This document shows, one piece after another, positions 26,608 through 34,714 of a stretch of 64,000 bases of DNA (position 1 is its first letter; each line of letters begins with the position of its first letter). This stretch comes from Alloalcanivorax dieselolei B5 (GTDB taxonomy: Bacteria > Pseudomonadota > Gammaproteobacteria > Pseudomonadales > Alcanivoracaceae). The notes under the pieces were generated by a model. It was not told the DNA's origin. It saw only the letters and a list, made by a program, of their open reading frames with translations, and did no database searches. The DNA lies in the NCBI RefSeq assembly GCF_000300005.1, contig NC_018691.1:1984001-2048000 (forward strand). Reading direction: 5' to 3'. A program made the position numbers and the translations under genes.

Positions 26608-29334
26608 GTGGAACAAGGTAGCGGGATCAATCGATGGCTTGGCCTGGGGCTGTTGCTGCTGGCGCTTGCCAGTTGCGGAGGTGGAGGTGGTTCGGGGGGC
26701 GCCGGCCAGCCGGATGATGGTGGTGGTGACCCGGGCACGCCGCCGGGGCAGGGGGACCCGGATCCTGAGCCGGAACCCGATCCTGAGCCTGAACCGGAAC
26801 CGGAACCGGAGCCAGAGCCAGAGCCGGTCTATTTCGACCCGGAGTGGCGTAACGAGCCGCTGCCCGCGGCCCCCCTGGAGGCGCCGCGGGGTCAGTGGCT
26901 GGCCACCGACACCCATGTCCATACCGATCATTCCTCGGACGGTTCCATGTGGCGCCAGGCCAGCGATGATGCCTTGCCCGGCAATGTGGCGGTGGCCGAT
27001 CAGATCGGCCAGGCGGCGCGTCAGGACCTGGACTTCCTGGCTTTGACCGACCATCGCACCTATGACCAGCACTGGGACCCGCTGTGGACCTCTGGCGATC
27101 TGCTGCTGATCCCCGGAGAGGAGGCCAATGGCCGGCCCCACGCCAATGTTTTCGGCGCCGTGGACACCGTCCTGGACGGCATGGACGGCGCCGAAGGGGC
27201 GGAACACCGGCCCACCCAGCAGAGCTTGTGGGACGCCCACGGCCAGGGCGCGGTGTGGCAGTCGAACCACCCGGATCGGGACTGGAGCGATGACGACGGC
27301 ACGCCCAATGACCACGCCAGCCTGATCGGCGGTGACCTGATCGAGGTCTGGAACATCGCCCAGGACAAGGACGCCCAACTGGGCTATGCCGAGAGCCGCT
27401 GGAATCTGGGTATGGAAACCGGCGTCACCGCCAGTTCCGACAACCATTTTCGCGAACTGTGGCTGGGGTTCGGCCCGGGCACGGTGAAGACCCATGTGTT
27501 CGCTCCGGCGGTCACCGAGCGGGCGATTCTCGGGGCACTCCGGCGCGGCCATACCGTGTTGAGCCAGGGCGGCGCGCTGGCCCCGTTTCTGACGCTCGAG
27601 GCGGACGCCCGGGGCGACGGCGTTTTCGAGGCGTTACCCGGCGACGCGGTGGTGGCGCCGGCGGGGCAGCCGGTGACGCTGCGATTGAGAGTGCGGCGGG
27701 GGCTGGCGCACCGTCTGCGACTGTATGCGGCGCCGGGCAGGGAGGCCGGTCCTCTGGCCACCTTCCGGCCCTCCTCCTCCGATGACACCTTCGTGACCAC
27801 GGTGAGCCGGCCCGAGGGCGATGCGCCTTACTGGGTTTATGCCGAAGTCACCGATTTGCTGGGTGTGCGCAAAGCGCTGACCTCGCCGGTATTTCTGCGT
27901 GCCTCCGAGGCGGGCGGAGCGCCACAAGGGGAACGGGCGGTGCCGGCGTCCTTGGAATGGCAAGACGGCGCCGCGTTGGCGTTGGGGGAACGCGGCGTCT
28001 TCACCGGCTTTGCCGATGTGGCCGAAACAGAGGACGGCGTGCCTCTGGTGGTGGCCGAACGCCACGACGCCGAGGGAACCGACATCCTGTTCCGGCGCGG
28101 TGATCAGGCCGAGCTGGTGGTGCTCAATGCGCTGGCGGGCGCCGCACGCTTCCCCCGCATCGCCACCGGCGGCGGCCGGGTGTGGGTGATCTGGCAGGAT
28201 GAGCGTCGCGGGCAGCAACCGCGCCGGCCGCAGATCATTCTGCGCGGTTCCAGCGACGGTGGTTTGACCTGGGAACCGGAGGTGCTTCTGAGCGCCACCG
28301 AGGGACGGGCGATCCGGCCGGCATTGGCGGTGCTTGCCGACGGAACGCCGGTGGTGGCGTGGAGCGACAACACCCGGCGTTGCTTTGATCTGATGGTACA
28401 GATCGGCATTGACGGCGCTGCGGAGTCACTCAGTAGCGACAAGGTCTGTGAGGGTGGTCATGCGCTGGATACCCGCAGTACCCGTGATCCCGCCTCTCTG
28501 CACCCGGCGCTGACGGTGCTGGCGGACGACACCGTGGTGGTGGTGTTCCAGGACAATCGCTTCGACGTCAATCCGGGCTGGACCGGACAAACCGGTTTTT
28601 ACGATGGACTGGAAGGGCTTGATCGTACCGATCCGGACAATTGGGAGATCGTCGCCCGCCGGCGCGACCCGGACAGTGGTGTCTGGTCGCCGCTGGTTCG
28701 GGTCTCCAACAACGGCAGCCCGGATGACGCCTTCATCGAAACCGCGCTGGCGGATCGCCACCCGAGTCTGGTCGCGGACGGCAACGGCCGCCTGATCGCC
28801 GCCTGGGACGCCAAGGTGCTGCGCAGCGCCGGGGTCAACAGCGCGATTCTGGCCAGTGTGTCCGAGGATCAGGGCTTGAGTTGGTCGGAACCGGTGCCGG
28901 TGGGCAGCAATGATCAAGCCATGAGCCAGAGGCCGACGCTGGCGGTCCGCGGTGACGGCGCGATTCAGGCTGTTTGGATGGACACCCGGGACAGCGACTG
29001 GCGCCATCGTTTATGGGGGAGTAGCTGGCGCGCGGAGACGGGCTGGAGCCCGGCGCGGCGGCTGTCCGGTACGGGCAACGCGGTTTGGCCCCGGGCGGCC
29101 GGTGACCAGGTGGTGTTTGCGTCGGACCGGGGTGCCCTGGCGCAGCGGGATCCCACTTGGAGGGTGTTTTATCGCGTCGCCGACAGCGCGGTGGGCGAAA
29201 CGCCCTCGCTGCTGACCGGAACCCGGAGCGCCGCCAGCGATACCCTGGCCGGCTGGCGTCAGCGCTGGCTGGATCGGGCCCGGGCGATGCCTTCGCCGGA
29301 GACGCTGGATCATGATCATCCTCATCCGCACTGA
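26608..29334 (+). CDS. CehA/McbA-type PHP metallohydrolase lipoprotein with BNR-like propeller
   Basis: Large exported lipoprotein of 908 aa. A signal peptide ends in LASC (lipidated C23), followed by a Gly-rich and then a Pro-Glu/Asp repeat linker at about 48-75. Next is a PHP phosphoesterase-like domain with metal-site motifs THVHTDHSSDG, FLALTDHRTYD, IPGEEANGRPHAN, QSNHPDRDW and ASSDNHFRE, the CehA/McbA pattern. The C-terminal half contains Asp-box repeats (SSDGGLTWEPEV, SEDQGLSWSEPV), typical of sialidase-like propellers. The GTG at 26608 follows AAGGAG. The C-terminus is His-rich (HDHPHPH). Substrate unknown; probably outer-membrane or periplasmic. Confidence 0.82.
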   Translation: MEQGSGINRWLGLGLLLLALASCGGGGGSGGAGQPDDGGGDPGTPPGQGDPDPEPEPDPEPEPEPEPEPEPEPVYFDPEWRNEPLPAAPLEAPRGQWLATDTHVHTDHSSDGSMWRQASDDALPGNVAVADQIGQAARQDLDFLALTDHRTYDQHWDPLWTSGDLLLIPGEEANGRPHANVFGAVDTVLDGMDGAEGAEHRPTQQSLWDAHGQGAVWQSNHPDRDWSDDDGTPNDHASLIGGDLIEVWNIAQDKDAQLGYAESRWNLGMETGVTASSDNHFRELWLGFGPGTVKTHVFAPAVTERAILGALRRGHTVLSQGGALAPFLTLEADARGDGVFEALPGDAVVAPAGQPVTLRLRVRRGLAHRLRLYAAPGREAGPLATFRPSSSDDTFVTTVSRPEGDAPYWVYAEVTDLLGVRKALTSPVFLRASEAGGAPQGERAVPASLEWQDGAALALGERGVFTGFADVAETEDGVPLVVAERHDAEGTDILFRRGDQAELVVLNALAGAARFPRIATGGGRVWVIWQDERRGQQPRRPQIILRGSSDGGLTWEPEVLLSATEGRAIRPALAVLADGTPVVAWSDNTRRCFDLMVQIGIDGAAESLSSDKVCEGGHALDTRSTRDPASLHPALTVLADDTVVVVFQDNRFDVNPGWTGQTGFYDGLEGLDRTDPDNWEIVARRRDPDSGVWSPLVRVSNNGSPDDAFIETALADRHPSLVADGNGRLIAAWDAKVLRSAGVNSAILASVSEDQGLSWSEPVPVGSNDQAMSQRPTLAVRGDGAIQAVWMDTRDSDWRHRLWGSSWRAETGWSPARRLSGTGNAVWPRAAGDQVVFASDRGALAQRDPTWRVFYRVADSAVGETPSLLTGTRSAASDTLAGWRQRWLDRARAMPSPETLDHDHPHPH

Positions 29335-29369
29335 GAGGGAAGATAAGTCGTCGGGAGCCATTGGTGTTT

Positions 29370-29538
29370 GCTGGTACGCAACACGCTTACACGCAACACG
29401 CTGGCACGCTAAGCCATTCGCGGCTAAAGCCGCTCCCACAGACGGGACTTCGAGGCCACCTCTGAAGTCATGTCACCAAAACCCGCAAGCAGGCTCCGAC
29501 TTTAGCGTGTCAGCGTGTTGCGTGTATGCGTGCCAGCA
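29370..29538. repeat. Family C bracket element C3
   Basis: The left arm at 29370-29412 (GCTGGTACGCAACACGC, TTACACGC, AACACGCTGGCACGC) faces the right arm at 29502-29538 (TAGCGTGTCAGCGTGTTGCG, then TGTATGCGTGCCAGC). The 90-bp core contains GCGGCTAAAGCCGC, a REP-like mini-hairpin. It lies 36 bp after the metallohydrolase gene. Confidence 0.72.
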
Positions 29539-29550
29539 ACGGCCCGGTCA

Positions 29551-29578
29551 TAAAAAAGCCCACCGCTATGCGGTGGGC
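29551..29578 (-). terminator. Rho-independent terminator for the small peptide gene
   Basis: A perfect 9-bp stem (29558-29566 with 29570-29578, GCCCACCGC/GCGGTGGGC) has a 3-base loop. Read on the minus strand it ends in a run of six T. It lies 20 bp after the stop of the 47-aa ORF at 29598. Confidence 0.88.
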
Positions 29579-29597
29579 CAGAGCCCCCGATATGGCG

Positions 29598-29741
29598 TCA
29601 GGCAGAAAAAACGACAGCGCTTTGGGAGAAGGGCAAAGAAAGGGATGGAGCGGGCTCGTGGGCACGCGTCGAGGTGGTGGCGCCGAGCAGATAGATCAGC
29701 GCGGATGCCAGCAGCAGTTTGTGAAGCAAGCGGTCAGTCAT
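29598..29741 (-). CDS. Small secreted or membrane peptide, unknown
   Basis: A 47-aa ORF starting at the ATG at 29741 with a strong ribosome site (AGGGAGG, 8 bases upstream) and a perfect terminator 20 bp after its stop. The peptide has a basic start, a hydrophobic core LLLASALIYLLGA, then a probable signal-peptidase site at TRA-HE and a short polar tail HEPAPSLSLPF. If cleaved, the mature part would be only about 18 residues. I do not recognise it. The next gene on this strand upstream is the LysR gene at 30139, 398 bp away, so it may have its own promoter. Confidence 0.6.
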   Translation of the reverse strand: MTDRLLHKLLLASALIYLLGATTSTRAHEPAPSLSLPFSQSAVVFSA

Positions 29742-30138
29742 GATATGAACCTCCCTGTGAGGCCTCCTTGTTTGGAGGGCCAGAATGGCTGCGCATGGGG
29801 GCATCGAATGGAACCGTCTGGCCATTTCCAGTGGATCCGGCCGGGTTCCTTCGAGACTGCTCCGGCGGGGGTAGTGCCGGCTCGGGAGTCGGTAAAAACT
29901 CCGGGACCTGCGTGGGAGCTCATCCGCTCCCGTATCGCCCGTGCGCCTTGTTCAGTCGTGTCTTGCTGCAACCTGTATCGCCCGGTCCCTCGGGCCTCAC
30001 CTCCGATCTCTAACCGAAGGTTCTGCTCTTCAAGCTACGCTTATGGAGGGATAAAGAAAAGAAAAAAGAATGAAAAATGATCACCGCCCCATAGCCGGGT
30101 CGGGCCACCGGGGCAGCGTGGGTATGTTAAACAGGGGC
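29742..30138 (-). other. GC-rich unassigned leader/intergenic region
   Basis: About 400 bp without a convincing ORF between the small peptide gene and the LysR gene, same strand. It has many short stems, for example GGGAG..CTCCC around 29910-29930 and paired CCGGCTCGGGAGT / ACTCCGGG near 29877-29905. No riboswitch class that I know matches. It could be a structured 5' leader of the peptide gene or a small RNA, or merely decayed repeats. Confidence 0.3.
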
Positions 30139-31059
30139 TCAGGCGCGTAGGCGTTCAGGATTTTCCCGGGGGCGCAGCTGATTCTCGATGAACTGCACGA
30201 AAACCCGGGTTTTCGCCGGTATTAATTGGCGGCCACCGTAGATCACATAGAAACTGAGCCGGGGCATTTCGTAATCGGGCAGGACTTTGACCAATTCACC
30301 CCGACGCAGGTGCTCGGCGATGTCCCACTCGCTTTTCAGGGCCAGCCCGTGGCCGTCCAGCAGCCACTGCTTGAGCTGTTCGCTGTTATCGGTGATCTTG
30401 TGCGGCGCCACCTTGATGGTGTGGGTGCCGCCACGGGGATCGCGCAGTACCCAGCGATCGCGGAAGGCGCCGTGGCAATCGAGTATCAGGCAGTCGTGCT
30501 GATGCAGTTCCCGCGGATGGGCAGGCGCCGGACGCCGTGCCAGATAGTCCGGCGCGGCGCACAGGCAACACGGATGAGTGATCAGTCTGCGTGCCACCAG
30601 CGACTGGTCGATGGGCTCACCGGGCGAGATCACCACATCCACACCGGAGCGGAACAGATCTTCCGGCGCGTCGCCCAGTTGCAGCTGGATGGAGACCTCC
30701 GGATAACGGGCGCTGAATTCCGACAGCAGCGGCGCCACCCGGTGGCGCCCCAGCGCGATGGAGGAAACCACTTTCAGGGTGCCGGTGGGGTGGTCCAGCC
30801 GCGACATTGGCTCACCGAGAATCGGGGTCAGTTCCGGCAGCATGTGGTCGAGGCTTTCGAACAGTTCACGACCATGCTCGGTAAGATGGAAGCCGCGGGC
30901 GCTGCGGGCCAGCAGGCGCAGCTTCATGTGCTGTTCCAGTTGCGAGAGATACTTGCTGATCGCCGCCGCGGACATGCCGAGAACCCTGGAGGCTTCCGAC
31001 AGGGTGCCGGCTTTTACCACGGCGAGAAAGAGGCTGAAGTCTGGCGTCCGTTTCATCAT
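30139..31059 (-). CDS. LysR-family transcriptional regulator
   Basis: 306 aa with an N-terminal winged helix-turn-helix (FLAVVKAGTLSEASRVLGMSAAAISKYL, about residues 10-37) and a periplasmic-binding-like effector domain. FRDRWVLRDPRG and the conserved C-terminal LSFYVIYGGRQLIPAKTRVFVQF resemble the CrgA/DmlR-type subgroup, whose members often respond to aromatic or quinone-like compounds. The target is unclear: the divergent neighbour is the DUF192 gene across a 214-bp AT-rich gap, a natural candidate. Confidence 0.9.
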   Translation of the reverse strand: MMKRTPDFSLFLAVVKAGTLSEASRVLGMSAAAISKYLSQLEQHMKLRLLARSARGFHLTEHGRELFESLDHMLPELTPILGEPMSRLDHPTGTLKVVSSIALGRHRVAPLLSEFSARYPEVSIQLQLGDAPEDLFRSGVDVVISPGEPIDQSLVARRLITHPCCLCAAPDYLARRPAPAHPRELHQHDCLILDCHGAFRDRWVLRDPRGGTHTIKVAPHKITDNSEQLKQWLLDGHGLALKSEWDIAEHLRRGELVKVLPDYEMPRLSFYVIYGGRQLIPAKTRVFVQFIENQLRPRENPERLRA

Positions 31060-31273
31060 TCTTATCCTTCGTTCCGCACTTGTTTGTTGTTATGCGCGGA
31101 GGTGTGCCGACGGAGAAGCCTTTCTCCGCCTGGAGGGTCCTTGATGCACACCTCAGGAAAGCGAATTCAGTTGACTATATCACAAAACAACTTTTTGAAT
31201 ACAATTGTGCACATAAGTAATTAACCCGGCAATAAGACATTGCCATGTTAACAACCATGGGAGAATCAACGCC
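31060..31273. promoter_or_regulatory. AT-rich divergent intergenic region
   Basis: This gap between divergent lysR and DUF192 genes is markedly richer in A+T (especially 31160-31260) than its surroundings. It contains TTGACT at 31171, TACAAT at 31200 and the palindrome ACAATTGT at 31201-31208. The hexamer spacing is too wide for a clean sigma-70 pair, so exact promoters are not assigned. Confidence 0.35.
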
Positions 31274-31789
31274 TTGATAGCAAGGACTATCCATCGATGG
31301 ATTCCGGTCAGGTTGCTGGCGGTCGGGTTGGCGGTGATGGTGTCCCTGGGGATGGCCGTGGAAGTGCCGCCGGGGCATATGGTGCTGTGCGTGGATGGCG
31401 TGCCGCAGCGGATACTGGTGGAACTGGCGGATACCGGTGAAGAGCGAGCCCGTGGTCTGATGGAGCGGGATAACCTGGGTGAGTTCAAAGGCATGTTGTT
31501 CCGGTATGAACGGCCACAGCCGGCGGTTAATGGTTTCTGGATGTTCAATACACACATTCCGCTGGATATCGCGTTCCTGGGCCGGAACGGTGAAATTCTG
31601 ACGATTCACACCATGGAACCCTGTCTTCACCGTGACCCTTACTCCTGTCCCGTGTATCGCTCCGCTGCCCGCTATTCAAGTGCCCTGGAAGTGAATGCCG
31701 GTTTTTTCGCCCGCCACGGCGTGACGCCGGGCAGCCGGGTCAGACCGGCGAATTACGCCATGGAATGCAGTTCCGATTCAATCAAGTAG
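31274..31789 (+). CDS. DUF192 family secreted protein
   Basis: 171 aa beginning with a signal peptide (RLLAVGLAVMVSLGMA, cleavage near residue 28) followed by a DUF192 domain: ELADTGEERARGLMERDNL, MLFRYERPQPAVNGFWMFNTHIPLDIAFL and the typical late glycine-containing VNAGFFARHGVTPGS. Function of the family is unknown. The TTG at 31274 is the only start giving a full signal peptide; an internal ATG would cut it. Two extra Cys (C116 and C123 region, EPCLHRDPYSCPV) could form a disulphide. Divergent from the LysR gene at 31059. Confidence 0.78.
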   Translation: MIARTIHRWIPVRLLAVGLAVMVSLGMAVEVPPGHMVLCVDGVPQRILVELADTGEERARGLMERDNLGEFKGMLFRYERPQPAVNGFWMFNTHIPLDIAFLGRNGEILTIHTMEPCLHRDPYSCPVYRSAARYSSALEVNAGFFARHGVTPGSRVRPANYAMECSSDSIK

Positions 31790-31868
31790 CCGGACTCCTC
31801 ATCGCCAAAATCCGGTTTTAGCCCGGTGTTATCAGCCCAGGTTGCCTGCTCGTCAACAAAGGCCAGGG

Positions 31869-32789
31869 TTAGCGGCTTTTCTGTGGCACGGTATCCAGCA
31901 GGTAATCGATAAACAGACGGACTGGCCGGGAAAGCAGCCGGTCCCTGGCGTACAGCAGAGAAAATGGCCGTGCACAACCGCCATGGGGCACCAGCACTTG
32001 GTGTAACTCGCCCCGTGCCAGCGGCTCCTCCACCAGAAACCGGTAGGTTTGGTACAGTCCGGCCCCGGCACGGGCCAACTGGATACCGGCATTGACATCC
32101 TCCCGGCACTGATAATCGCCGTCGGTGAACATCGCGGTTTCCTCGCCGTTTTCCATAAACAACCAGGCCACATGCCGGCCGGTACTGGGCAACAGGAACT
32201 GTATGCATTGATGCGCGGCAAGGTCACTCAGAGACCGGGGCTCCCCCCGCTCGGTCAGATAGTCCGGCGACGCCACCACCACCAGGTCGGCCTGCTCCAG
32301 AGGGCGGGCAACCAGACCACTGTCCGCTGGTGGCCGGGCGCGCACCACCAGATCATAACGCTCCGCCACCAGATCCACGTTGCGGTTACCCACATGGATG
32401 TCAAAGCGTACCCGGGGATAACGCCGCTGAAACGCTGGCAGCAAGGGAAGAATCCGGGCATGGCCATAGGTGGTTGGCACGCTGAGCCGGATGGTGCCGG
32501 CCGGGTGTTGCTGAGCGCCGGTAAGCTCCAGCTCCACGTCTTGCAAGCGGCCCAGGGCCTCCCGGCAGTGCAACAGGTAGGTCTGGCCGCTATCGGTAAG
32601 CCGCAGGGAGCGGGTGGTGCGCACAAACAAGCGTACCCCCAGCCGGGCCTCCAGCCGAGCCATGGCCCGGCTCACCGCCGCCGGCGAGATGCCCGCGGCC
32701 TGCGCCGCCCCGGTAAAACTGCCCTGTTCCGCGGCCAGGCAGAACAATTCAATACCACCCAGTTCCACATTGCCGAAATAGCGCGCCAT
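31869..32789 (-). CDS. LysR-family transcriptional regulator
   Basis: 306 aa. HTH at about residues 18-45 (FTGAAQAAGISPAAVSRAMARLE), then the effector-binding domain with RLSVPTTYGHARILPLLPAF. It is divergent from the GST and nitronate monooxygenase genes, which it probably controls. An inverted repeat ATTAC-N5-GTAAT lies only 3 bases upstream of its start codon, suitable for autoregulation. Confidence 0.9.
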   Translation of the reverse strand: MARYFGNVELGGIELFCLAAEQGSFTGAAQAAGISPAAVSRAMARLEARLGVRLFVRTTRSLRLTDSGQTYLLHCREALGRLQDVELELTGAQQHPAGTIRLSVPTTYGHARILPLLPAFQRRYPRVRFDIHVGNRNVDLVAERYDLVVRARPPADSGLVARPLEQADLVVVASPDYLTERGEPRSLSDLAAHQCIQFLLPSTGRHVAWLFMENGEETAMFTDGDYQCREDVNAGIQLARAGAGLYQTYRFLVEEPLARGELHQVLVPHGGCARPFSLLYARDRLLSRPVRLFIDYLLDTVPQKSR

Positions 32790-32791
32790 TG

Positions 32792-32887
32792 ATTACACCA
32801 TGTAATAGTTGATATGCCTTTGAGTCTATTTGTTAATTATAGAGCAATAAAATACGCTGTGATTCCCGTTGTCACCGTCAGGAATCA
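32792..32887. promoter_or_regulatory. LysR box and hairpin in the LysR/GST divergent region
   Basis: ATTAC (32792-32796) and GTAAT (32802-32806) form a T-N11-A-like dyad fitting LysR operators. A second inverted repeat, TGATTCC (32860-32866) and GGAATCA (32881-32887), ends 5 bases before the GST start codon and could form an mRNA hairpin over its ribosome site. The sequence between is AT-rich. Confidence 0.5.
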
Positions 32888-32892
32888 CTATC

Positions 32893-33489
32893 ATGAAACT
32901 CTATTACGCCCCCGGCGCCTGCTCCCTGGCTGTTCACATTGTCCTGCGGGAACTGGATGTGGACTTTTCCCTGGTCACGGTGGATCTGGCCACCCACCGC
33001 ACTGGTGAGCAGGATTTCTTTTCTTTGTCCGACCACGGCCGGGTTCCCCTGCTGGTACTGGAGGACGGTACCCGGCTCACCGAAGGGCCCGCCGTTTGTC
33101 AGTATCTGGCGGATCGCTTCGCACGTGAGGATCTGCTGCCCGCCGCCGGCAGCCTGGAACGGTTCCGGGTGCATGAATGGCAAAACTTCATCGCCACGGA
33201 GTTGCACAAGAATTTTGCCCCCTTCTTCAAACCCGGTTACCCGGACGCCAGCCGGACACTGATGCGTGACACCCTGAGCACGGCACTGAGCTGGGTCGCC
33301 ATGCGACTGGAACGGCGCGACTTTCTCACCGGCGATACCTTTACCGTCGCCGATGCGTACCTGTTCACCATCACCGGCTGGGTGGATGCCGCCGCTATTA
33401 CCCTGCCTGCGCGGCTGCGGGCATACCGGCAAACCCTGATGCAGCGCGACAGTATTGCCCAGGCACTGAAAGCCGAAGGCCTACTGTGA
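32893..33489 (+). CDS. Glutathione S-transferase
   Basis: 198 aa cytosolic GST of the bacterial beta/GstA type. Thioredoxin-fold N-domain: MKLYYAPGACSLAVHIVLREL (the CSL segment carries the beta-class active-site Cys/Ser), HGRVPLLVLEDG (cis-Pro) and TEGPAVCQYLADRF (glutathione-binding). Alpha-helical C-domain with DFLTGDTFTVADAYLF. The start at 32893 is chosen because the fold begins immediately. It shares an operon with the nitronate monooxygenase gene (11 bp gap), so detoxification of nitro or electrophilic compounds is a reasonable inference. Confidence 0.9.
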   Translation: MKLYYAPGACSLAVHIVLRELDVDFSLVTVDLATHRTGEQDFFSLSDHGRVPLLVLEDGTRLTEGPAVCQYLADRFAREDLLPAAGSLERFRVHEWQNFIATELHKNFAPFFKPGYPDASRTLMRDTLSTALSWVAMRLERRDFLTGDTFTVADAYLFTITGWVDAAAITLPARLRAYRQTLMQRDSIAQALKAEGLL

Positions 33490-33500
33490 AGGAGCCCCTC

Positions 33501-34577
33501 ATGTGGAAAGCCAATCGCATTACCCAACTGCTGAATCTGCAAATTCCGCTGATTCAAGGGCCTTTTGGTGGCGGCCTGTCATCGGTGACACTGGCCGCCA
33601 CGGTCAGTCAGGCGGGTGGGCTGGGCTCTTTCGGGGCGCATCATCTGACGCCGGCGGAGATTATGGCGACGGCCGTGGCCATCCGCCGGCATACTGACCG
33701 CCCCTTCGCCCTGAACCTGTGGATTCCTCCCCACGATGCGGCGGGCCCCGCCGATGTTCAGCGCGGCACGGAGATACTGACGCCTTGCTACCGCGAACTG
33801 GGCCTGACGCCGCCAGAATCACCCCGGAGTGATTACTGGCCGGACTATGGCGAGCAGGTGGCAGCGATTCTGGAAGCCTGCCCAGCGGTGTTCAGCTTTG
33901 TCTATGGCATCCCCGAGCCCGCAATACTGGCCGCCTGTCGGCAACGAGGCATCCGCACCCTGGGCACGGCCACCACGGTGGCCGAGGCACTGGCCCTGCA
34001 GGACGCCGGGGTGGATGCGGTGGTGGCCACCGGCTTCGAGGCCGGCGGCCACCGGGTGTCCTTTCTGGAGCAACCGGAGCGTTGCCTAACTGGCAGCCTG
34101 GCACTGATCCCCAATGTTCGGAATGCGCTGACCGTGCCAGTGGTGGCGGCGGGTGGCATCGCTGATGGCCGTGGCATGGCGGCGGCCATGGTGTTGGGGG
34201 CCGACGCCGTGCAGGTGGGCACCGCCTTCCTTGCCTGCCGGGAATCCAACGCCAGCCCCATCCATCGGCGGATGCTGTTCAGTGAGAGGGCCGTGCACAC
34301 CGGTCTGACTCGTGCGTTCTCCGGTCGCCTGGCGCGGGGTATTCGCAACCGTTTCATGGACGCCATGGAGGATCAACCGGGTATTCCCGGCTACCCCTTG
34401 CAGACCTGGCTCACTCGCCCGCTGAAACAGACCGCCCAGCAACAGGACGACCCGGAATACCTGGCGCTGTGGGCGGGGCAGGCGGCACCTCTGCTGCGTC
34501 ATCGCCAAGCGGCAACCCTGATCGACACGATCATGAGAGATTGTCGGAAAAACTTGCCCGCCACGCTGCTGGATTAA
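33501..34577 (+). CDS. Nitronate monooxygenase (NPD/2-nitropropane dioxygenase family)
   Basis: FMN-dependent TIM-barrel flavoenzyme of 358 aa oxidising alkyl nitronates. Typical: QIPLIQGPFGGGLSS, VVATGFEAGGHR (phosphate/FMN site with the family GxEAGGH), VPVVAAGGIADGRGMAAAMVLGADAVQVGTAFLA. The ATG at 33501 has AAGGAG 6 bases upstream; a GTG 15 bases earlier is less likely. Transcribed with the GST gene and divergent from LysR. Confidence 0.9.
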   Translation: MWKANRITQLLNLQIPLIQGPFGGGLSSVTLAATVSQAGGLGSFGAHHLTPAEIMATAVAIRRHTDRPFALNLWIPPHDAAGPADVQRGTEILTPCYRELGLTPPESPRSDYWPDYGEQVAAILEACPAVFSFVYGIPEPAILAACRQRGIRTLGTATTVAEALALQDAGVDAVVATGFEAGGHRVSFLEQPERCLTGSLALIPNVRNALTVPVVAAGGIADGRGMAAAMVLGADAVQVGTAFLACRESNASPIHRRMLFSERAVHTGLTRAFSGRLARGIRNRFMDAMEDQPGIPGYPLQTWLTRPLKQTAQQQDDPEYLALWAGQAAPLLRHRQAATLIDTIMRDCRKNLPATLLD

Positions 34578-34714
34578 CGTCCGACACGGGCATGCTCCGG
34601 TTTCGAAAAATGCGAGCCGGCGAAGGAGGCGTGAACCGAGTAGCTTGCCGGGCGTCGCATTCCGCTCAAGGACCGGCTATGGTGAAGGGAAAGAAGAATC
34701 AAGCGAGCTGATCT

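Noticed and set aside
29312-30080. Plus-strand ORFs in the 29.3-30.1 kb gap
   Set aside because: They run through repeat C3 and the terminator stem, have no ribosome site and no domain-like sequence.
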